A DNA stretch of 20,250 nt from Planctomycetes bacterium UBA1662 (GTDB taxonomy: Bacteria; Planctomycetota; UBA8108): positions 6,246 to 26,495 of the forward strand of contig DCKY01000077.1 of NCBI GenBank assembly GCA_002320775.1, read 5' to 3'. The notes beneath the pieces were generated by a model. It worked only from the letters and a program-made list of their open reading frames with translations, did not search any database and was not told the DNA's origin. Shown here in pieces: positions 7,967 to 14,367 of this stretch. A program made the position numbers and the translations under genes. The number at the start of each line of letters is the position of its first letter. Position 1 is the stretch's first letter.

Positions 7967-9511
7967 TTATGGACAGGAAGAACTCTCACAAGCCAATCCG
8001 TCCGGCGTAGCATCTTCTCCACAGGAGGGAAAAGGAGCCGCCGGTACCGGACCAGCCATGAACCTGTACGCGATCGTAAACAGCGCATCCGAAAGGTCGG
8101 TTTTGCCGTCGTCATTTGAATCTGCAGAGGCGATACAGGCCGGGGTCGGACCATTGCGAATGAGCCAGTTGATCGTATAGATCGGATCGGCAATATCGAC
8201 CTTGTCATCATTGTTCGCATCAGCGCGTACAAACACGGCGCTGGGAGGCGAACAGGCATCTTCGCTATGAACAACCGTAATCCCGCTAATCTGGCGGGGA
8301 GCCACCGTCTGGCCCTGGACCGTCAGCACGGTATCAACCGGCTGGCCGGAGCCGATCAAGCCATCGGTAAAGTTAATCTCCGAGGAGAAGCCCTCTCCAC
8401 CGGCGCCTTCAGCGACAACGTAACGCGCCCGGAGTATGGACTGATCCTGGGTGGCATCGAGAACGATCGGCATGGTAAACGAGAGCACCACGGCTGAAAC
8501 AAGACCGGCACGGCCATCATTCCTCCCCGGATCGACAATCTCGGTCTTTTCGAATCCGGTATTCCTGATCCCGCCATCGTTCACATCGCCGGCAACCGTC
8601 CCCGAGGTTGTCGGGTAGGTGTCGTTGGTGATCGTGAGCTCGGCGGGGTTGTGCTCGATTCCGAGCGACCAACCCTGGGCACCCGCATTCGGGGGATCGT
8701 TGGGATCATTCGGCCCAATATAGGCAGTCACCAGCGCCTCGCCACCGCCCTCTGAGGAACAGAGAACGATCTCGGAAGCATCCGAATTGTCCGGGGTACC
8801 AAGCTTGAGGTCCGTGCCGCCGGCACAAACCGCCGCATCGGCGCAATCGGAATCGTCACAATCAACGGCACCATCTCCATCGTTGTCCTCGCCATCTTCA
8901 CAGTCAGCCTCCGGCGGTGGAGGCGGCTCAATATTGATAGTAAGTGCGGCCAGGGTCGGCGTAGCCGTCTGACCTTCAAAGGTGACATCGTTGTTCACCG
9001 GCTGGCCCGAGCCAACCAGACCATTGCGATACTCAACCGTTCCAGTAGAGGCCTCAGCTCCTACAGTAGCTTCGTAATCGACAAGGCCAACAATCTGATC
9101 GGTATTCGGAGGCAAGGTGATCGGCATGACAAAAGAGAGCACCAGGGCCTGAACGATACCCTGCTGGCCGCCATTGTTATCAGGATTGATAATCTCAAAG
9201 ACCTCAAAGCCGGTATTGCGAAGGCCGCCATCGGCTACATCGGCTGCAGCCGAACCAGCGGTGGTTACCGCTGAAACATTGACTCCATCATTGGCGACAC
9301 CCAGGGACCAGCCCTGTGGGCCCGTGGCGCCGTCAAGTTCGCTGGAACTGAGAACCAACTTCACCTGGAAAGGTACCGTTGATCCCGCTTCCGCCTGGAT
9401 GCTTGCAGGCGCATCCTCAAAACCGTAGCTAAAGCTGCCTTGAGCCTCTAAAGCCGCTGTCCAACAGAGACAGAGGAATGCAGCGACCAGGGTGGTTGAG
9501 ATCCTACCCAT
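7967..9511 (-). CDS. Secreted protein with two QGWS modules, a calcium-loop linker and a dockerin-like domain
   Basis: The product is 514 residues. Two ATGs are adjacent (9514 and 9511); AGGAG lies 3 bases before the first and 6 before the second, so I prefer 9511. A signal peptide ends near LEA|QGS. Module 1 (about 25-195) has PQGWS, ADVADGGLRNTGFEVFEI and NGLVGSGQPVNN. A Pro-rich linker leads to a Cys/Asp-rich loop, CEDGEDNDGDGAVDCDDSDC (about 204-223), like thrombospondin type 3 calcium repeats. Module 2 (about 234-414) has AQGWS, DVNDGGIRNTGFEKTEIV, AVVLSFTMPI and DGLIGSGQPV. The dockerin-like domain (about 427-493) has loops DANNDDKVDIAD and DSNDDGKTDLSD. The tail has PFPSCGEDATPDGLACESSSCP, here 22 residues read in two parts: PFPSCGED and GLACESSSCP. 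No enzyme domain is visible. It is likely extracellular and calcium-dependent. Confidence 0.88.
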   Translation of the reverse strand: MGRISTTLVAAFLCLCWTAALEAQGSFSYGFEDAPASIQAEAGSTVPFQVKLVLSSSELDGATGPQGWSLGVANDGVNVSAVTTAGSAAADVADGGLRNTGFEVFEIINPDNNGGQQGIVQALVLSFVMPITLPPNTDQIVGLVDYEATVGAEASTGTVEYRNGLVGSGQPVNNDVTFEGQTATPTLAALTINIEPPPPPEADCEDGEDNDGDGAVDCDDSDCADAAVCAGGTDLKLGTPDNSDASEIVLCSSEGGGEALVTAYIGPNDPNDPPNAGAQGWSLGIEHNPAELTITNDTYPTTSGTVAGDVNDGGIRNTGFEKTEIVDPGRNDGRAGLVSAVVLSFTMPIVLDATQDQSILRARYVVAEGAGGEGFSSEINFTDGLIGSGQPVDTVLTVQGQTVAPRQISGITVVHSEDACSPPSAVFVRADANNDDKVDIADPIYTINWLIRNGPTPACIASADSNDDGKTDLSDALFTIAYRFMAGPVPAAPFPSCGEDATPDGLACESSSCP

Positions 9512-9540
9512 CATATTCTCCTATTCACTTTCAATTAACT

Positions 9541-9556
9541 CGGGCGAAACCGCCCG
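9541..9556 (-). repeat. Short hairpin upstream of the 7967-9511 ribosome binding site
   Basis: CGGGCG and CGCCCG form a perfect 6-bp stem with a 4-base loop (GTTT on minus). It ends about 15 bases before the AGGAG that serves the 9511 start. It could influence initiation; no direct evidence. Confidence 0.4.
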
Positions 9557-9772
9557 TCGATTGGTCTTTGTTTCCGAAGATGAGTTTCCGCCTCAATTCG
9601 ACTTCACCCCCAGGCTCGAGCGGACACTCTTTTCTTTGCGATCCGGGGAATTCGTTATTTCGTATCCTTCTTTTCCCGCTGGCGTATCCCCCCCGGGAAA
9701 CCAGCTCAGCCCCACGATCCAGGCAGAGCAACCTGAGACCTCAGCAGGTCGCGTCCCTCTGCGAAGTACAAG

Positions 9773-9824
9773 CCGGGAGCCGGCTCTACCCGTCGGCCAA
9801 GGCCGACGGGTAGAGCCTTCCCGG
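9773..9824 (-). terminator. Very stable hairpin after the 9832-11784 gene, without U-tract
   Basis: A perfect 17-bp stem (9782-9798 with 9801-9817) has only AA between the arms. A further 6-bp outer stem (CCGGGA 9773-9778 with TCCCGG 9819-9824) flanks it. It starts 8 bases after the stop codon. The position fits a transcription end or mRNA-stabilising structure, but no T-run follows on either strand, so intrinsic termination is uncertain. Confidence 0.55.
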
Positions 9825-9831
9825 AAACAGA

Positions 9832-11784
9832 TTACTGGCCAGCGACAATGTCACAACTGGCTCCGAGAGCACAGTCGAGACTGTCTTCTGTCGGATCTCT
9901 GCCAGCAGGCGTACCGGCCTGCGAAGCCTTGTCCCAACCGGGACCAGGAGCGGGCGGCTGCATGCCGTCCTGGAAGAGATACATCAGAATACCTACCGAA
10001 TCCGCCAGGTCCACACGGCCATCATCGTTCGCATCACAGGCGTCGAGACAACCGGGCTGGAACTGCCAGGCACCGGGCAGGAAGAGATAGGCGATCACAG
10101 AGGCGGCATCCGCAATGTCGACAGCAGTCGTCCCCATGAGGGAGAAGTTACAGTCGCCGCGGAAGAAGAACTCGTCTCCAAAGATACCGACGCTGCAGGA
10201 CTCAAGAGAAGGACTGCGCGACTGGTTCTCTGCCGAGACAAGGTTCCTGATCGGCACTCGGCCGACGCCATTGATACCGTCAGTGAAGCTGATGTCGACA
10301 CTGGTTCCACAAAGAGCCGAGTCATCTTCGACGTCAAAGGTGACATAGCCCATGGGCTGCGGCGTCGACAGGGGCGGGATCGAGGATCCGTCAAAAGGAG
10401 GCAGGGCGTCGATCAGAACACCGATGATAAGCTCGCGGCCATCACCATCGTTCTCGTCATTGTCGACCTGCATATTGACGAACTCAGCACCCAGCGCCTC
10501 GAGGATCGTGCCGCTGGTGTCAAGGTTCTCGCTGGCTGTCAGGACCGAATCAAAGGTCACCGCCATCGAAAAACCTTGCAGGTGGTCAGGCTGACCAAGC
10601 CCCACGACATTGTCTTCGGGGTTGAAGATCGCGAAGCAAACCTCGACCGAGCCGCCATAACCGGCAGTGATCTCACCGCCGCCACGAGCCTGGCAAAGGA
10701 ACGTTGTCGCACAATTGGGATCGTCGGCATCCACAAGGCCGTCCTCATCGTCATCCACACCGTTATTACAGTTTTCCTGCGGAATGACAATCACGACAGG
10801 ACTGCAGGTAAAGGTGCCGTTCTCGAGAATGAGACCGTCATCTGCGCCGATCGAAAGACCACCCTGAACAATCAGGTTATCCTTGGCGGGATCACCAAGA
10901 ACACCGTCACAAAGAGTGAGCGGAACGGTCATATTGCTGTTGTTGTTACAGGTGTAGTTGTAGGTAGCGATATGAAGACCATCGCCAGGCCCAATCACGG
11001 GAGGATTGGCCATGGGATCTTCAAGATCCATAACCACGCCCAGGGCACCGCCAGCCTCACTCACCTCTTCGGTCGAGAAGTCCGCCGCGGCAGCGGCAGA
11101 GCCGACACTGATCGAGTCAAGAGTGATGCCATTGCCATGACAGACGGCAGTGACAAAACCTTCGACTGCGCTGTGGGCGCTGAGAACGACGCGGGCGGAG
11201 CCTTCAAGGCTGTCGCCCATGTTGCCGCCATTGCGAATACTCATTCGCTGCGGGGGAGGCGTACAGCTGAAGGAACCGGAATTGAGGCCGAGACCATCGT
11301 CCGCTCCTACCGACTGACCATCGACAACAATGATGTTGTCCAGGGCCGGACCACCATCGACGGTGGCATAGGAACCGTCCTGGAAGTTGACGGCAGTGGT
11401 GGAAGCAGCCGGGCCATCTCCGCACTGAATCTTCAGAGTAGCGACAACACTGTCGCCGGCGGGGATCGCCACGGGGCCGGCGCCATCGGTATCAACGACG
11501 ACACCCATCACGCCATAACCTGACTCGATCCGAGTCTGGACAACATCCGCATCAGCCAGGGCGGCTGAAGGAACCAGGTCCACACCTGATCCGTTGCTGT
11601 CATCCCAATCGAATGCAGCGACGAGTCCCTGGACATCATTGTCCGAGCCGAGGCTCAGGGAAACGTCAACTACCGTACCAAACTCTCCGGTGGCATCGCC
11701 AAGCGACATGGACTGGCCATACACGGTACTCGTGCAAACCAGAGCGCAAATCACCGGCAGGAAACCCAATAACTTTCGTTTCAT
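9832..11784 (-). CDS. Large secreted protein with three cohesin-like modules and a dockerin-like domain
   Basis: The product is 650 residues. I chose ATG 11784 because AGGAGG lies 4 bases upstream; an in-frame ATG six codons earlier would place that site inside the gene. A signal peptide (MKRKLLGFLPVICALVCTST) ends near VYG. Modules A (about 25-174) and B (about 178-327) read like cohesins: GTVVDVSLSLGSDNDVQGLV then AAFDWDD, and each ends in D(N/D)NLIV..GxSxGADDGL..(N)GxFxC. A calcium-loop motif with NCNNGVDDDEDGLVDADDPN follows (about 338-357). Module C (about 366-531) has LQGFSMAVTFD and DGINGVGRVP, intermediate between the cohesin-like modules and the QGWS modules of the neighbours. The dockerin-like domain (about 541-614) has an enlarged first loop (DCNFSLMGTTAVDIAD) and a normal second loop (DANDDGRVDLAD). 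The C-terminus again has a Cys/Asp-rich tail. A structural or scaffold-like extracellular role is inferred. Confidence 0.87.
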   Translation of the reverse strand: MKRKLLGFLPVICALVCTSTVYGQSMSLGDATGEFGTVVDVSLSLGSDNDVQGLVAAFDWDDSNGSGVDLVPSAALADADVVQTRIESGYGVMGVVVDTDGAGPVAIPAGDSVVATLKIQCGDGPAASTTAVNFQDGSYATVDGGPALDNIIVVDGQSVGADDGLGLNSGSFSCTPPPQRMSIRNGGNMGDSLEGSARVVLSAHSAVEGFVTAVCHGNGITLDSISVGSAAAAADFSTEEVSEAGGALGVVMDLEDPMANPPVIGPGDGLHIATYNYTCNNNSNMTVPLTLCDGVLGDPAKDNLIVQGGLSIGADDGLILENGTFTCSPVVIVIPQENCNNGVDDDEDGLVDADDPNCATTFLCQARGGGEITAGYGGSVEVCFAIFNPEDNVVGLGQPDHLQGFSMAVTFDSVLTASENLDTSGTILEALGAEFVNMQVDNDENDGDGRELIIGVLIDALPPFDGSSIPPLSTPQPMGYVTFDVEDDSALCGTSVDISFTDGINGVGRVPIRNLVSAENQSRSPSLESCSVGIFGDEFFFRGDCNFSLMGTTAVDIADAASVIAYLFLPGAWQFQPGCLDACDANDDGRVDLADSVGILMYLFQDGMQPPAPGPGWDKASQAGTPAGRDPTEDSLDCALGASCDIVAGQ

Positions 11785-11888
11785 TTTTCCTCCTAGAGGC
11801 ATTTCAGACTAACACCTACTGATTTAACCCGTAATCTCCGAAACTCATCGTGAGCCGGGAAAAGACAATCAACTCACTACAGAATCGG

Positions 11889-11903
11889 AGTTGTTAGACA
11901 ACT
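11889..11903. promoter_or_regulatory. Perfect short palindrome, possible operator
   Basis: AGTTGT and ACAACT flank a 3-base centre, a perfect 6-bp inverted repeat about 105-120 bases before the 11784 start. Size and symmetry suit a dimeric regulator, but no second copy was found, so chance is possible. Confidence 0.25.
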
Positions 11904-12197
11904 GAAAACAGTCCCCCCCTCGGGAGACACAAAGATTGGTTTGAATTTGGTGAGTGATTCAAAAATTCTGCTGAATCAGACCCAGGGTGAATACGACACG
12001 TTGCGGGTTTGGATTGTTGTCAAGAGCCGGGCCTCATTACCCGTGCACCTCAACAGAAACTCTCAAAATCATGAAAGTCTAAGCAGCAACATGTCTCCAC
12101 GCTGGAACGGCCAGCACGATTTTTCCACGGCGCGTTTCCTCGTTACTTTATACGCCGTAGACGGATAACAGATCCTAATCCCAAACTTAAGGAACCG

Positions 12198-12226
12198 ATG
12201 ATACTTCTACAAACTGGGCTAGTCAA
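12198..12226 (-). promoter_or_regulatory. Probable sigma70 promoter for the 9832-11784 gene
   Basis: On the minus strand TTGACT (12226-12221) and TATCAT (12203-12198) each match the consensus at five of six positions and are separated by 17 bases. Start of transcription would be near 12191, giving a leader of about 400 bases before the 11784 start. Confidence 0.5.
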
Positions 12227-12544
12227 TTGCAGTTAAAAAAAGAAATAGAACCCTAACTGCGGCTCGTTTGAGACCATCCCGATTCCTTCCACCGTCGGCT
12301 CGCGCCTGCAGTAAAAAAGAAACGGGACCGACCAGGCCAGCTTTTTCTCTACCTGAGAGAGGACCCCATTGGTATTACTCTCCCGGGATTCTCAGGCGTT
12401 TGATGATTCGGAGCGCCTGGGCGCCCCGAAAACCAGTCAATCAAACACGAATCGAATCCATGGAGGCAATTTTACAGCCCGCAAAGTGAAGATCTAAGCC
12501 AATTCAGAGCAATTACATACCTGACTGAACGACAATGACTTAGA

Positions 12545-13570
12545 TCATTTCTTCCGGGCTGCTGCCGGGTGACCGAGCTGACGTAAGCCGGCAGATAGCC
12601 ACTCGAGGGCAGTCGAAGTAATCCAGGGAGCGGCTACAAAGGCTGTGTAATGACCCAAAGGCAACAGATAGGCCTCCGGACTCCCTAACATCCGGCGAAG
12701 ATCGAGCCCTTCAGTGTAGGGAACCACCTCATCGTAGACCGCCAGGAAGAGCAGCACCTCTCCCGGAGAGATACTCGCAGCCAATCTCTCGGGGTTTGAG
12801 AAGAAATACTGCTGGAATTCGAGTTCGAGCTCACCAGTCGAGATTCCCTCCATCTCCTTTCGGGTTGAACGGTATCGCAAGACCATCTTCTCCCTCGACT
12901 CCTTGATGATTCCACTTAGATCCAACCCGCCAAGGCAGAGCACGTTGACCTTCAACCGCGGTTCGGCGGCAATGAAAACAACATTCCTGACAGCCCCAAG
13001 GCTGACGCCGAAGGAGCCCATTCGTTCAGAATCGATCTCATCGAGAGTTGAAAAAGCATCCAGGGCACTGATATTGTCTCTCACCCCCTGGCGCATTCGA
13101 GCCTCGAGCCCAAGCGCATCCCTCGAAGGAGACAATATGGATCGCTCCTGGTAGAGAAAATAAGCTGAAAATCCCCATCGACAGCACTCCCGCGCAATAA
13201 AGCGGGCCACGAGATAGTCCTCTCCTTGCCCGCCCAGGATCGGGGAGACCGCGATCAAGGGACGCGCAATGGCCCCCTGGCAGCGCAAGGATTTGTAGTA
13301 TTCTCCGCTAATGCGCCTGAAATCAGCGGCCTGATCACAATAGACCTGAAAAGCAAATCTACTTCGCTGCCACGACGAGGTTCCATCCAAGGCCTCCAGG
13401 GTAATCGGACCTGAAGGGTAAACCGGTCGCAACACATCAAGTGCGCTTTCAATCGCCGGAGCAGGACGATCCGAAACGTCCTCAACTCCTTCACGCATCG
13501 GTAGATGTCCGCATCCCTGAACAGCAAGAACCGCCAGCAATGCGAACAGGACCAGGCAGATTTTATGCAC
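12545..13570 (-). CDS. Lipoprotein alpha/beta hydrolase
   Basis: The product is 341 residues. I chose GTG 13570: GAGGAG lies 7 bases upstream and the start is followed directly by a lipoprotein signal (hydrophobic 4-17, lipobox VQGC with Cys20). The frame stays open to an ATG at 13681, but that would bury the signal behind 37 residues. The catalytic pattern of an alpha/beta hydrolase is complete: nucleophile Ser190 in GVSLG, Asp280 in VYDEVVP and His307 in LGHYT, in the right order and spacing. PILGGQGED (residues about 110-118) fits the oxyanion-hole region after the first core strand. The substrate is unknown; an esterase, lipase or peptidase role on the periplasmic face is inferred. It lies between rplQ and the dockerin cluster, with long gaps on both sides, so it is probably transcribed alone. 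Confidence 0.82.
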   Translation of the reverse strand: MHKICLVLFALLAVLAVQGCGHLPMREGVEDVSDRPAPAIESALDVLRPVYPSGPITLEALDGTSSWQRSRFAFQVYCDQAADFRRISGEYYKSLRCQGAIARPLIAVSPILGGQGEDYLVARFIARECCRWGFSAYFLYQERSILSPSRDALGLEARMRQGVRDNISALDAFSTLDEIDSERMGSFGVSLGAVRNVVFIAAEPRLKVNVLCLGGLDLSGIIKESREKMVLRYRSTRKEMEGISTGELELEFQQYFFSNPERLAASISPGEVLLFLAVYDEVVPYTEGLDLRRMLGSPEAYLLPLGHYTAFVAAPWITSTALEWLSAGLRQLGHPAAARKK

Positions 13571-13953
13571 TTCTCTTCTCCTCGGGCTGCGAGGTTCGCC
13601 CCCAATGGCCGAGGCGGGGGAAAAGGACAAGTAAGCCCCTTGAACTCTCTTATTCTCAGGTCTCCGACCCTCGCTGTCCACAAGGCTGGCAAAAGAGAAG
13701 GAGAGCGCAAGGATGTCCCTGCGGACGCATCAAGGCCGTAAGAACGACGAATAGCGGCTACCACGTCTCGGGAAAGACGCGTTCATCTGCAAAAAGCAGC
13801 CTGGCAGGCCTGCGAACTGGCAGGAGGCTCTCGAACCCGTCAGAAGGCCGGAGAAGTTCCTCTATGCGCACGCGCCGCTTTGCGAGACGCAGGGCAGGCA
13901 GCCATCTTATTTGAGAGGGACAATCCGGCCACAACTGGAACCCGGCCGGATGA
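13571..13953. other. Intergenic region between rplQ and the hydrolase gene
   Basis: These 383 bases hold a GC-rich hairpin just after rplQ (13923-13951) and the ribosome binding site of the hydrolase. I found no convincing promoter and no gene; frames on both strands here are extensions or shadows of the neighbours. Confidence 0.5.
13923..13951 (-). terminator. rplQ: Possible terminator hairpin after rplQ
   Basis: ATCCGGCC (13923-13930) and GGCCGGAT (13944-13951) form a perfect 8-bp GC-rich stem with a 13-base loop, starting 2 bases after the rplQ stop. No T-run follows on the minus strand, so it is a weak candidate for the end of the alpha operon. Confidence 0.4.
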
Positions 13954-14367
13954 TTATTCCTCCGCCGAGTCAGCGACCGCGACAGTCTCAGCCGGCCGGT
14001 CGAGGACAAATCCGAACAAGGCCATATTGGCTTTGTCACCCAGGCGCTTCTTAGCTGTACGTACGATCCTGGTATAGCCGCCGGGACGCTCCCGATAGGC
14101 CGGCCCGATGTCATCAAACAAAGTTTTGACGGCATCTTCATCGCCGAGGAGTTTCAGTCCCCGCCGATAGTTATGAAGCGTGTTGTCCTTGGCCAGCGTA
14201 ATCAGCTTTTCAGCGAACGGCTTCACGAACTTGGCCTTCTCGACCGTAGTCAGGATGTACTTGCTCTCGTTATAAGAGAGAAACAGGCTGCGAACCAGGT
14301 TACGTCTCAACGCGAGGCGATGGGCCGTACTACGCCCGAGTCTCTTATTACTCTTACGATGCCTCAT
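13954..14367 (-). CDS. rplQ: 50S ribosomal protein L17
   Basis: The 137-residue product starts MRHRKSNKRLGRSTAHRLAL, the hallmark of L17, followed by R.LV.SL and the block PFAEKLITLAKD. L17 is a component of the large subunit near the exit tunnel. Length is ordinary (E. coli 127). A short acidic end (ADSAEE) is present. The ATG shares its A with the rpoA stop (TAATG), so translation is probably coupled to rpoA. It is the last gene of the alpha operon here, as in most bacteria. Confidence 0.97.
   Translation of the reverse strand: MRHRKSNKRLGRSTAHRLALRRNLVRSLFLSYNESKYILTTVEKAKFVKPFAEKLITLAKDNTLHNYRRGLKLLGDEDAVKTLFDDIGPAYRERPGGYTRIVRTAKKRLGDKANMALFGFVLDRPAETVAVADSAEE

Larger units (their letters stand above)
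9512..9831. other. Intergenic region with two hairpins and a G7 tract
   Basis: These 320 bases hold a long perfect hairpin just after the upstream gene (9773-9824), a run of seven G in minus-strand reading (9688-9694) and a small hairpin next to the ribosome binding site (9541-9556). No promoter was identified with confidence. A plus-strand frame spanning 9492-10139 overlaps two real genes and is rejected. Confidence 0.5.
11785..12544. other. 760-base intergenic region with promoter and operator-like palindrome
   Basis: No gene is supported. On the minus strand it contains a good sigma70-like promoter (12198-12226) that would give a leader of about 400 bases for the 11784 start, a palindrome (11889-11903) and a run of seven G (11913-11919). 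The right part (12227-12544) has several A/T-rich runs and an inverted repeat CCTGAGA (12352-12358)/TCTCAGG (12390-12396), but no clear terminator for the hydrolase gene. No tRNA or known riboswitch pattern fits. Confidence 0.5.

Noticed and set aside
7485..8180. Plus-strand frame of 231 codons starting in the intergenic region
   Set aside because: It crosses a strong terminator and continues antisense into the 7967-9511 gene. No ribosome binding site or signature is visible.
9492..10139. Plus-strand frame of 215 codons spanning two genes
   Set aside because: It overlaps the start of one gene and the end of another and includes the perfect hairpin; its composition is low-complexity Arg/Pro/Ser.
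10576..11523. Long open frame (315 codons) on the plus strand opposite the 9832-11784 gene
   Set aside because: It lies entirely antisense to a gene with signal peptide, domains and good ribosome binding site. It has no Shine-Dalgarno or recognisable domain and is best explained by codon bias of the real gene.
12352..12396. CTCTCAGG and GGGAGAG on the minus strand, reminiscent of a glycine riboswitch
   Set aside because: The two motifs are only about 18 bases apart, far too close for the aptamer, and the conserved core between them is missing.
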